From Alitiscatomonas aceti (GTDB lineage: Bacteria > Bacillota > Clostridia > Lachnospirales > Lachnospiraceae): 64,000 bases of DNA. The stretch covers positions 62,001 to 126,000 of the forward strand of contig NZ_JAOQJF010000008.1 in assembly GCF_025567195.1 (NCBI RefSeq). Direction: 5' to 3'. The notes beneath the pieces were generated by a model. It had not been told where the DNA came from, made no database searches, and worked only from the letters and a program-made list of their open reading frames with translations. Both the position numbers and the translations under genes were made by a program. Within the stretch, counting starts at the first letter, position 1. Every line of letters begins with the position of its first letter. Positions 19,600 through 27,988 of this stretch are shown piece after piece.

Positions 19600-20517
19600 T
19601 TATTCCTCCTCTAAAAGACGGTTTTCCATGATCTGGGACGGATCAAAGCCTGCCACCTGGAGATAATACTCGGCGCAGTCCACCAGGGCCTGCATGGGAA
19701 GGAGTCCCACGATCTCGCTTTCCAGCACTGGAACGCCGTAGCGCTTTGCCTCCATTTTCACAGCCTCGAAGGCACGGTATACGGCCGTCTTTGTATAGTC
19801 AGTCAGGTTCATGGATACCTGGGCCAGATTTCTGTCCTCCAGCATCACGCCGATGGCCTTGATGTAATGGTAGCCGCCGTTGATATTCCTTACGCGTCTT
19901 GCGATCTGGTTTGCGATCTCCAGATTATCGGTGCCCAGATTTACGTTATAGGCCACCAGCGGCATCCTGGCTCCCACTGCGCTGACGCCTGCTGTGGGAT
20001 GGGGAGCGGCCGGTCCGAAATCCGGAGCCCATTTTTCTGTATCCTGCATCTTCTCTGCCATTCCCTCAAACTGGCCCTTGCGGATGCTGGCCAGGTTCGC
20101 TCTGTGGGGAGCCGTCGCGGAAGACTCGTATAAGAAGCAGGGGATCCCGTACTGCTCGCCCACGGTCTTTGCCACTTCCTTGGCCAGGGCATCGGCCTCC
20201 TCCAGGGTCGCGTTGCGGCACGGAATGAACGGAACCACGTCCACGGCTCCCATTCTGGGATGCTGGCCCTCATGCTTCGTCATATCGATCAGCTCCACAG
20301 CCCTTCCAAAGGAAGCTACCACCGCATCGCGGAGAGGCTCTGGCTCACCGATCACAGTGACCACCAGGCGGTTGTGGTTGGGGTCGGTCTGGTAATCCAG
20401 AAGCCGCACGCCTTTTTTTGCACGGAAGCACTCTACGATCTTTTCGATCTTTTCCAGATCGCGGCCTTCACTATAATTGGGTACGCATTCGATCAGCTTA
20501 TTTCCCATTGATCCCAT
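19600..20517 (-). CDS. ftcD: Glutamate formimidoyltransferase
   Basis: A 305-residue enzyme transferring the formimino group of N-formimino-glutamate to THF and yielding glutamate. Family signatures are IECVPNYSEGRD at the N-terminus, DPNHNRLVVT, and HPRMGAVDVVPFIP (catalytic His region). It lies between hutD (29 bases upstream) and fchA, completing the clostridial-type histidine route that avoids formiminoglutamase. Length matches the bacterial single-domain form. Confidence 0.95.
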   Translation of the reverse strand: MGSMGNKLIECVPNYSEGRDLEKIEKIVECFRAKKGVRLLDYQTDPNHNRLVVTVIGEPEPLRDAVVASFGRAVELIDMTKHEGQHPRMGAVDVVPFIPCRNATLEEADALAKEVAKTVGEQYGIPCFLYESSATAPHRANLASIRKGQFEGMAEKMQDTEKWAPDFGPAAPHPTAGVSAVGARMPLVAYNVNLGTDNLEIANQIARRVRNINGGYHYIKAIGVMLEDRNLAQVSMNLTDYTKTAVYRAFEAVKMEAKRYGVPVLESEIVGLLPMQALVDCAEYYLQVAGFDPSQIMENRLLEEE

Positions 20518-20546
20518 CCTCCAGTTTTTCTGTTATTGTGATTGTT

Positions 20547-21152
20547 TTAATTTTTATCATTTTCATGTTTTTCATGGATCTCTGCCTTCACAGCCCGGGT
20601 CCCTGGCTTTATCTCATAGGCGATCCGGCTCCCGGACGGCAGTCCCCGCAGCAGGAGCCCCTGGCCTTCATCCAGGATCACTGGCTCCGGTCCGGAAACC
20701 AGGACCTCCATCCGGCCCTCATGGCAGTAAAAGAACAGGGTACTGTACACATCCTCTGTCTGTTCACTTCCAGAACCGGAAAGGACCTCCAGGTCCCCTG
20801 TACAGGCTCCCTTCCTTAACATCAGATTAAAGTCCGTCACCCGTCCCTGGCTTTTAGTTTCACTGGCCCCGTCAAACCGATGGGGCGAAAACTCCTCCAG
20901 ATGGATCCATGGTCCCCCGTCGTGGCATATGTCCATCTCCCCTTCAAGGGTCAGGATGATCCGGTCAAAATCCGGGAGAGACGTAAAGGTGCTCTCCTCC
21001 AGCTCCACGGTGGCGGAGCTTAAGCGCCACAGAAAGTCCCGGCTCTGGTAATTCCCGTTTTCCGGCGCGATGGAAAGCTCGGTGGTGGTCCCGCCGGACC
21101 AGGAAGAGACGCGGCATGCATCTCTTCCGATCTTTTTTATCTCCATGTTCAT
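20547..21152 (-). CDS. hutD: HutD-family protein
   Basis: A 201-residue HutD/Ves-type double-cupin protein (CRVSSWSGGTTTELSIAPENGNY, RDFLWRLSSATVELEESTFTSLPDFDRIILTLEGEM, FSPHRFDG). In Pseudomonas HutD appears to limit excess flux through histidine use, perhaps by binding a pathway intermediate; its chemistry is unproven. It starts 2 bases after the hutH stop, so it is co-translated with the lyase. The C-terminus is Lys/Glu-rich. Confidence 0.88.
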   Translation of the reverse strand: MNMEIKKIGRDACRVSSWSGGTTTELSIAPENGNYQSRDFLWRLSSATVELEESTFTSLPDFDRIILTLEGEMDICHDGGPWIHLEEFSPHRFDGASETKSQGRVTDFNLMLRKGACTGDLEVLSGSGSEQTEDVYSTLFFYCHEGRMEVLVSGPEPVILDEGQGLLLRGLPSGSRIAYEIKPGTRAVKAEIHEKHENDKN

Positions 21153-21154
21153 AT

Positions 21155-22687
21155 TTAATACTCGATCTCTGCTCCCAGGGCTTCCTCAACGGCACGGATC
21201 AGAGAGCCGTCCTCGATGATCTTTTCGCAGTAGTTGATGTCTTCGTAAAGCTCCCGGTCCTCATCCAGACGGGCCACACATTTGCGCACAAGATCATAGG
21301 CCGCCTGGGTCCCCTTTCCAAGTCCCTTGTTTCCTCTCATGTCGATGCCCTGGCAGGCTACCATCAGCTCCATGGCCAGCACACGGCGCACATTGCGGCC
21401 GATCTCGCCGGCCTGCCTTGCGGCAATGGTCCCCATGCTCACATGGTCTTCCTGGCCTGCGGAAGACGGGATGCTGTCCACGCTGGCCGGATGGGCCAGG
21501 ACTTTATTTTCAGAAACCAGGGCGGCAGCCGAATACTGGACGATCATAAAGCCGGAGTTTACGCCGCCGTTGGGGGTTAAGAATGCAGGAAGGCCGCTGT
21601 ACGCCGGGTTCACCAGACGTTCGATCCGGCGCTCGGAAACGTCGGCCAGCTCGGATTCTGCGATCTTTAAGAAGTCAAAGCTTAAAGCCATGGGCTGTCC
21701 ATGGAAGTTTCCTCCAGAGATCCCGCTTCTGTCCTCCCTGAAGATCAGCGGGTTATCCGTAACGGCGTTGATCTCGATGTCCACACGGCCGCCCACATAG
21801 TTGACCGCGTCCTTGCTGGCTCCGTGGATCTGCGGACAGCAGCGCAGGGAATAAGCGTCCTGTACACGGATCTCTCCCTGGCGGCTGGCGTTTTTGCTTC
21901 CCTCCAGGAGCTTTAATAAGTTCCTGGCTGTGGCCATCTGGCCTGCATGGGGACGTACCTGGTGGACTCTTGCATCCAGGGCGTCCACAACGCCGTTCTG
22001 GGCCTCAAAGGATAAGGCAGCGGCGATGTCGGCGGTCTTTAAGAGCGTAATGGCGTCATGAAGAGCGTGGGCGCCCACAGAGGTCATGGCCTGGGTCCCG
22101 TTATTTAAGGCAAGCCCCTCTTTGGCAGACAGCTCGATCACCGGGATCCCGGCCCGCTCCATGGCCTCAGCGCCCGGAAGCAGCTCGCCCTTATACCAGG
22201 CCATTCCAAGACCGATCATGGGAAGGACCATATGGGACAGGGGAGCCAGATCTCCGGATGCGCCCAGGGAGCCCTTTTCCGGGATAAAGGGAGTCACACC
22301 CTTATTTAACATGGCGATCATGGTCTCCACGGTCTCCAGGCAGATGCCGGAAAAGCCGTTGGAAAGGCTGTTGACACGAAGTAACAGGATCCCCCTGGCA
22401 ATGTCCTCTTTAAAGGGATCTCCCGCGCCTACCGCATGGGTGATGATCAGGTTCTTCTGCAGCAGCTTGCACTCATCCTGGGAAATGACCACATCGCTGA
22501 ACTTACCGAAGCCAGTGGTGATCCCGTATACGACCTTTCTCTCCTCCACCAGCTCGTTGACCACCTGTCTGGAGGCCAGGATCTTTTCTCTGCTCTCATC
22601 CGATAAAACGACTTCTGCGCCTTCGCGGCATACGGCGATGATCTGGTCCACGGTCAGGTCATGGCCTGTGATTACAACTTTCTGCAT
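21155..22687 (-). CDS. hutH: Histidine ammonia-lyase
   Basis: A 510-residue lyase converting L-histidine to trans-urocanate and ammonia. The self-forming MIO cofactor is made from Ala143-Ser144-Gly145 in GSLGASGDLAPLSHM. The catalytic Tyr is in VVYGITTGFGKF, and QEDHVSMG is present near the C-terminus. The length is normal. It is the first gene of the minus-strand hut operon, with its own promoter in the 113-base gap after the regulator gene. Confidence 0.97.
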   Translation of the reverse strand: MQKVVITGHDLTVDQIIAVCREGAEVVLSDESREKILASRQVVNELVEERKVVYGITTGFGKFSDVVISQDECKLLQKNLIITHAVGAGDPFKEDIARGILLLRVNSLSNGFSGICLETVETMIAMLNKGVTPFIPEKGSLGASGDLAPLSHMVLPMIGLGMAWYKGELLPGAEAMERAGIPVIELSAKEGLALNNGTQAMTSVGAHALHDAITLLKTADIAAALSFEAQNGVVDALDARVHQVRPHAGQMATARNLLKLLEGSKNASRQGEIRVQDAYSLRCCPQIHGASKDAVNYVGGRVDIEINAVTDNPLIFREDRSGISGGNFHGQPMALSFDFLKIAESELADVSERRIERLVNPAYSGLPAFLTPNGGVNSGFMIVQYSAAALVSENKVLAHPASVDSIPSSAGQEDHVSMGTIAARQAGEIGRNVRRVLAMELMVACQGIDMRGNKGLGKGTQAAYDLVRKCVARLDEDRELYEDINYCEKIIEDGSLIRAVEEALGAEIEY

Positions 22688-22749
22688 ATGCTACCTCTCC
22701 TTATGTGATTTTGCTGAAATTTTTACCAGTTCCAGTCGGATATGGATCC

Positions 22750-22782
22750 ATTATACACAAAAAACGTCCAAAAAGCGTCAAA
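22750..22782 (-). promoter_or_regulatory. hutH operon promoter with SARP-type heptamer repeats
   Basis: On the minus strand TTTGACG (22776-22782), 4 bases, TTGGACG (22765-22771), 9 bases, then a perfect -10 TATAAT (22750-22755). The heptamers repeat at 11-bp pitch and there is no correctly spaced -35. This is the arrangement expected for SARP activators and matches the hutU promoter. Confidence 0.72.
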
Positions 22783-22800
22783 CTCTTTCGCTTTATCATG

Positions 22801-25650
22801 CTAATATGTCAGACGATTCTCCAATCGTTTCTCTACCTCGGAAAGCAGCCGTTCCGTCTCCGGATTCCGGATCTTATCGGAGATCTCCCTCCCCTTCCTG
22901 TAATGCTCCCTGGCGCTCTTTAGGTCGCCCGTCTTTATGCAGGTGAGAGCGAGCCAGCCCTCGGCCCGTTCCAGGCCCCAGCGGTAGCCGTTCCGTTCCA
23001 GGCATTCCACAGCCTTTTCCAGAAGCGCCATGGCCTCCTTATACTGGCCTCTGAGACAGTGGACCTGGCCCATGCTGGAGTAGATCTGGCCCAGGCCGTT
23101 CATAAAGGACAGGCTCTCGCCCACCGCCAGGGCGCGGCCATAATAGGCCATGGCCTCGTCCAGATGACCCTGCTTCCTGTATACATCTCCCAGATAATTG
23201 TAGCAGGCCGCCACGCCCGCGCCGTAGATCTCATGGTCCAGCTCCTCAAACAGGGACAAGGCCTGGAGCAGCATGGTCTCCGCCACATCGTACTTTCCCT
23301 TCTGCATATAGCAGAGCCCCTTTAAGCGCATGAGGGTGGCATACTCGTCCTTTTTCTCTCCGCCCCGGCACCGGAGCCCGTGCTCCACCAGCTCCTCCAC
23401 CAGCTCTGTGTTCCCGGTCTGGATCCCGCAGAAGATCTGCTGTTTTAAGCATGCCAGGTAAACCTCGTCGTCCCCCAGCCCCAGGGCCAGGGCCATGCTG
23501 CAGTTAATGTCAGAATTTCCCCGGTCATACTCGCCCATGGCGATCTCATACCGTCCCTTGATATAGCGCATTTCCATTTTCATCTGTCGGATCATGGGAG
23601 AATCGTCCTTTAATCCAATGACCTGCTCCGCCAGCTCCAGCATCCGCTCCGCCCCGGTCATGACGCCGAAATCGTCTCCCTGCTCCGGCATCGGGCTGTG
23701 GAGCACCGGGAAATTCTCGTTGATGACCGTGTAAAATTCCTTCAGATAGTAGATCTGGTAGCGGTACGCCTGGACCTGGTCATGGCACTTATCATAGTGG
23801 TAGGCTGCCAGGGCCAAGGTCCGGAAGCCCCGGTCCGGCTGGCTCCCATAATATTCCGCCAGCATCCGGTGGTACTGGAGGGTCTTGCCATTACTCTGCT
23901 TTTCATACACATATTCCTGGAACAGGCGGTGGCTGAACTTATAATACACGTTCCATCCCACCAGCACCTCCTGGATCAGAAAGGCCTCGGAAAGCCTCTC
24001 CAGACGCTTTAAGAGCGTCAGCCGGTCCGTCCCCTTCATCAGATATTCCAGCTCCTCGATACCGATCTTTTCCGGGAACACGGACATACATTCCAGGATC
24101 TCCCGCTCCCTGGCCCCCACCGACGACAGCCGGGTCTGGATGGCCAGATTGGTCTTGGCGGATTTTTCCAGGGTAAAGCCCTTTTTCCGGATCAGATTGA
24201 TCATCTCCCGAAGGAAAAAGGCGTTCCCCTCGGTGGTCTTATAGATGGACCGGCACTTTCCCGCCTCCTTTGCCACATCGGGAAGCTCCCGCCGCAGGAT
24301 CTCCTCTGTCTCTTCCTCTGTAAATGGCTCCAGGCGGACCACCGTGATCCTGTCCTCCCGCACCAGGGGCTCCAGAGATGTCATCACATCCATTTCCCCA
24401 TTTTTGCTGCAGGTACACAATACTGCTGTCCCGGCCCCGGAGGCGCTTCCCAGAAGCCGGTTTAAAAGCTGGAGGCTCATCCGGTCCATCCACTGGACAT
24501 CGTCAAAGGCCAGCAGGACCCGGAAGCGGCGGGTAAGGCCGGAAAACAGTTCCATGATCTCCCGCTCGATCATGGAATAGGTGAGACGGCGGCTGTCGGG
24601 CCCTCCGGCGTTTTCCAGCTTAAGGATCATGGACAGGCGCTCCTCATCCCCGGTCTTTAAAAATCCCGGGCCTCCGTTTTCCTGGATCTGGCGCAGCTCC
24701 TGTAAAATATCGCTCCAGGGGTTCAGGAAAAAATCCGTTCCCTGACGGTAGCAGGAGCTTTTTAAGGTCACCATCTGCCTGGAGGCGGCCAGCCGGAGGC
24801 TGTTTTCCAGAAACGCCGTTTTTCCGACTCCCTCCTCTCCCACCACCACCAGGCAGTTCACCGGATCGGAGGGATCCCATTCCAGAAATTCACTGACAGA
24901 AAATAATTCCTTTTTCCTCCCCACAAAGGGCAGGTCCGCCGGGCCTCCCACGGCCTTCATATGCTCCTTCACATGGAACACCCGCTGGAACAGCTCCCGG
25001 ATCTTCCGGGACGGCTCCACCCCCATCTCCTCCTTCAGGCACTTTTCCAGGTCATAGTACAGGCGGATGGCCATGATATAATCGCCATGTTCTGCATAAA
25101 TGCTCATCAGCTCATAATAGATCTCTTCATCATATGGATCCTCTTTTATAAGAAGGGAGCCGTATTTCTGGACCGCCTCCATGTCTCCCTTCTCTCTGGC
25201 CTCCCGGAATTTCCCAGAGGCATTTTTTACAGACTCCTCGCTCTGCATGGCCCGGATCCCGCCGACCCACTCTTCAAATTCCAGACATTTTTTTATGTAA
25301 AAATATTCCAGGAACGGCTTCTGCTCTCCCAGATGGCCCTTTTTTACATGATCCCAGTCAATGGACACGGGACAGGCCGGATTCAGGGCGATCCCCGTAT
25401 GGCCCGCAGTCAGGATAATGTCCTTATCCAGCTTTTTCCGTACCTGGTAGATGGCGTCCCGGAGCTTTTTCCTTCCGCTGGCCTCGTCCTCATCCCCCCA
25501 TAAAAGACAGATGGCCTCCTCTCTGGTGATCTGCTTTTTCACACAGAGATAATAAAGAAAGCCCTCCACCTTTTTATATGGAAAGCCCACCGGTTCCCCG
25601 TCTGCCAGGATGGCCGGAGTCCCGAACAGGCGTATTTCAATTTTTTTCAC
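22801..25650 (-). CDS. SARP-type transcriptional regulator (winged helix, BTAD, ATPase, TPR), probable hut activator
   Basis: A 949-residue cytosolic regulator. The N-terminus (1-100) is an OmpR-like winged helix (IEIRLFGTPAILADGEPV, LLWGDEDEASGRKKLRDAIYQVRKKL). A bacterial transcriptional activation domain follows (about 100-230; DPYDEEIYYELMSIYAEHGDYIMAIRLYYDLEKCL). An AAA/STAND ATPase has Walker A GEEGVGKT (271-278) and a Walker B-like LLAFDDVQW. The C-terminal third is TPR repeats (CYNYLGDVYRKQGHLDEAMAYYGRAL and others). It lies between hutH and hutU, so control of histidine use is inferred. What the ATPase/TPR part senses is unknown. Confidence 0.9.
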   Translation of the reverse strand: MKKIEIRLFGTPAILADGEPVGFPYKKVEGFLYYLCVKKQITREEAICLLWGDEDEASGRKKLRDAIYQVRKKLDKDIILTAGHTGIALNPACPVSIDWDHVKKGHLGEQKPFLEYFYIKKCLEFEEWVGGIRAMQSEESVKNASGKFREAREKGDMEAVQKYGSLLIKEDPYDEEIYYELMSIYAEHGDYIMAIRLYYDLEKCLKEEMGVEPSRKIRELFQRVFHVKEHMKAVGGPADLPFVGRKKELFSVSEFLEWDPSDPVNCLVVVGEEGVGKTAFLENSLRLAASRQMVTLKSSCYRQGTDFFLNPWSDILQELRQIQENGGPGFLKTGDEERLSMILKLENAGGPDSRRLTYSMIEREIMELFSGLTRRFRVLLAFDDVQWMDRMSLQLLNRLLGSASGAGTAVLCTCSKNGEMDVMTSLEPLVREDRITVVRLEPFTEEETEEILRRELPDVAKEAGKCRSIYKTTEGNAFFLREMINLIRKKGFTLEKSAKTNLAIQTRLSSVGAREREILECMSVFPEKIGIEELEYLMKGTDRLTLLKRLERLSEAFLIQEVLVGWNVYYKFSHRLFQEYVYEKQSNGKTLQYHRMLAEYYGSQPDRGFRTLALAAYHYDKCHDQVQAYRYQIYYLKEFYTVINENFPVLHSPMPEQGDDFGVMTGAERMLELAEQVIGLKDDSPMIRQMKMEMRYIKGRYEIAMGEYDRGNSDINCSMALALGLGDDEVYLACLKQQIFCGIQTGNTELVEELVEHGLRCRGGEKKDEYATLMRLKGLCYMQKGKYDVAETMLLQALSLFEELDHEIYGAGVAACYNYLGDVYRKQGHLDEAMAYYGRALAVGESLSFMNGLGQIYSSMGQVHCLRGQYKEAMALLEKAVECLERNGYRWGLERAEGWLALTCIKTGDLKSAREHYRKGREISDKIRNPETERLLSEVEKRLENRLTY

Positions 25651-25722
25651 CGTATCCCCTCACTTTCGCTTGCAGCTGTACTGCCGCAGTTCCCTCACGG
25701 ATGCTGGTTTCTTCTGCCTTTA

Positions 25723-25751
25723 AGTATACAAAACGTCCAAAAAACTGTCAA
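25723..25751 (-). promoter_or_regulatory. Promoter of the SARP-type regulator
   Basis: On the minus strand a perfect -35 TTGACA (25746-25751), a 17-base spacer and -10 TATACT (25723-25728). The spacer contains TTGGACG, the same heptamer as in the hutH promoter, so autoregulation is possible. Confidence 0.72.
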
Positions 25752-25763
25752 CTATTCCAGCTT

Positions 25764-25796
25764 ATTGACGTTTTTTTGACTCTCTGGTGATATACT
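25764..25796 (+). promoter_or_regulatory. hutU promoter with SARP-type heptamer repeats
   Basis: ATTGACG (25764-25770), 4 bases, TTTGACT (25775-25781), 9 bases, then -10 TATACT (25791-25796). Repeat pitch (11) and distance to the -10 (9) are identical to the hutH promoter. No -35 is present at the usual distance, which suggests activator dependence. Confidence 0.72.
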
Positions 25797-25867
25797 CTAA
25801 GTAACTGAATAGTTCCGCAGATTTTAGAAAGACTAAGACGTTTCTGTTATAAAGAGAAAGGATGAGA

Positions 25868-27895
25868 ATGCATATGACCAACAAAGAAATCGGCGCTGCC
25901 ATGACCATCAAGCTGGATCCGGTGCTTCCGGAGTATCCTGTATTTAAGGAAGGGATCCGCCGTGCCCCCATGCGCGACCTGACCCTCTCCGACCATGAAA
26001 AGAAGCTGGCAGTGAAAAACGCCCTCCGCTATGTGCCCGAGGAGCTCCACGAGGCTCTGGCCCCCGAATTTATGGAAGAGCTCCTGACCCGCGGCCGGAT
26101 CTACGGATACCGTTTTATGCCAAAGGAAAGGATCTACGGAAAGCCCATCGACGAATATAAGGGAAACTGCGTCCAGGGCAAGGCCTTCCAGGTAATGATC
26201 GACAACAACTTAAACCATGATGTGGCCCTTTATCCTTATGAGCTTGTGACCTACGGCGAGACCGGACAGGTATGCCAGAACTGGATGCAGTACCAGCTCC
26301 TGAAAAAATATCTGGAGGTCCTCACCGACGAGCAGACCCTTGTGGTGATGTCCGGCCATCCCCTGGGCCTTTTCCACTCCCATAAACAGGCCCCCAGAGT
26401 GGTCATCACCAACGGCCTTATGGTGGGCGAGGGCGATAATCCGGAGACCTGGGCAAAGGCAACGGCCATGGGCTGCTCCTCCTACGGCCAGATGACAGCC
26501 GGAGGCTGGATGTACATTGGCCCCCAGGGCATCGTCCACGGTACCTTCAATACCATCTTAAACGCAGGCCGTAAGTTCTTAGGCGTTCCCGCAGAAGGAA
26601 ACCTGGCCGGCCACTTATTCGTCACCAGCGGACTGGGCGGCATGAGCGGCGCACAGCCCAAGGCCATCGAGATCGCCGGAGGCGTGGGCATCATCGCCGA
26701 GGTGGATTCCTCCCGGATCGAGACCCGCCACAGCCAGGGCTGGGTAAAAATGATCTGCGAGTCTCCGGAGGAGGCCTTCCGTACAGCCCGGACCTATATG
26801 GACAGGAAAGAGCCCATGTCCATCGCCTTCCACGGAAATATCGTGGACCTGCTGGAATATGCTGTAAACAACAACATCCATATCGACCTGCTCTCCGACC
26901 AGACCTCCTGTCACGTTCCCTACGACGGCGGCTACTGCCCCCAGGGCCTGACCTTTGAGGAAAGAACTGAGATGCTGGACCATGACCATGAAAAATTCTG
27001 TGAGCTGGTCAACCGTTCCCTGACCACCCACTTCCATATGATCCGGACTCTGGTGGAAAGAGGCTCCTATTTCTTTGATTACGGCAACGCCTTCATGAAG
27101 GCTGTATTTGACGCCGGAAACAAGGAGATCTCCAAAAACGGCGTGGACACCTCCGAGGGCTTCATCTTCCCGTCCTATGTGGAGGACATCCTGGGACCGG
27201 AGTTATTCGACTACGGCTACGGCCCGTTCCGCTGGTGCTGCCTGTCCGGAAAGCATGAGGACCTTATTAAGACCGACCATGCGGCCATGGAGATCATCGA
27301 TCCCAACCGCCGCTTCCAGGACCGGGACAACTGGATCTGGATCCGTGATGCTGAAAAGAACCAGCTGGTGGTGGGGACCCAGTGCCGGATCCTCTACCAG
27401 GACGCTCTGGGAAGACGCGACATCGCTTTAAAATTCAATGAAATGGTAAGAAATGGAGAGATCGGACCGGTGATGCTGGGCCGCGACCACCACGATACCG
27501 GCGGAACGGATTCCCCGTACCGCGAGACCTCCAATATCTATGACGGCTCCAACTTCACGGCCGACATGGCGACCCACTGCTATGCAGGAAACGCAGCCCG
27601 CGGCATGACCCTTGTGGCTCTCCACAACGGCGGCGGCACCGGCATCGGAAAGGCCATCAACGGCGGCTTCGGCCTTGTCTTAGACGGCTCCGAGCTCACG
27701 GACCAGATCATCCGCGAAGCCATCCCGTGGGATACCATGGTGGGCGTTTCCAGAAGAAGCTGGGCAAGAAACGAGCACTCCATTGCGACCGTTGCCGAAT
27801 ATAATAAGAAATTTGCCGGCTCTGACGCCATCACGATGCCCTATATCGCCGACGATGAGCTGATCGAGCGCGTATTTAACAACACATGTAAATAA
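25868..27895 (+). CDS. hutU: Urocanate hydratase, long form
   Basis: A protein of about 675 residues that converts urocanate to 4-imidazolone-5-propionate using NAD+ as electrophile. The NAD-binding region includes TSGLGGMSGAQPKA; GRDHHDTGGTDSPYRET and HNGGGTGIGKAINGG are urocanase signatures. It is about 120 residues longer than the common bacterial enzyme (about 550) and resembles the animal-type length. Start choice is uncertain among ATGs at 25862, 25868 and 25874; AAAGGA at 25857-25862 favours 25868. It is the first gene of the plus-strand hut operon. Confidence 0.95.
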   Translation: MHMTNKEIGAAMTIKLDPVLPEYPVFKEGIRRAPMRDLTLSDHEKKLAVKNALRYVPEELHEALAPEFMEELLTRGRIYGYRFMPKERIYGKPIDEYKGNCVQGKAFQVMIDNNLNHDVALYPYELVTYGETGQVCQNWMQYQLLKKYLEVLTDEQTLVVMSGHPLGLFHSHKQAPRVVITNGLMVGEGDNPETWAKATAMGCSSYGQMTAGGWMYIGPQGIVHGTFNTILNAGRKFLGVPAEGNLAGHLFVTSGLGGMSGAQPKAIEIAGGVGIIAEVDSSRIETRHSQGWVKMICESPEEAFRTARTYMDRKEPMSIAFHGNIVDLLEYAVNNNIHIDLLSDQTSCHVPYDGGYCPQGLTFEERTEMLDHDHEKFCELVNRSLTTHFHMIRTLVERGSYFFDYGNAFMKAVFDAGNKEISKNGVDTSEGFIFPSYVEDILGPELFDYGYGPFRWCCLSGKHEDLIKTDHAAMEIIDPNRRFQDRDNWIWIRDAEKNQLVVGTQCRILYQDALGRRDIALKFNEMVRNGEIGPVMLGRDHHDTGGTDSPYRETSNIYDGSNFTADMATHCYAGNAARGMTLVALHNGGGTGIGKAINGGFGLVLDGSELTDQIIREAIPWDTMVGVSRRSWARNEHSIATVAEYNKKFAGSDAITMPYIADDELIERVFNNTCK

Positions 27896-27905
27896 GCATA
27901 CTGCC

Positions 27906-27964
27906 CCGGCCTGAGCAGCCTTCTGCCCAGGCCGGAACCGCCTGGAAACGCATCCGGCGGTTCC
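27906..27964 (+). other. Two overlapping hairpins between hutU and hutI
   Basis: CCGGCCTG/CAGGCCGG (27906-27935) and GGAACCGCC/GGCGGTTCC (27934-27964) share two bases, so only one can form fully. No U-run follows, so they are more likely an mRNA processing or stability element, or a weak internal terminator, than a full stop. Confidence 0.5.
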
Positions 27965-27988
27965 TTTGCATAGAAAGTAGGAGACTAT

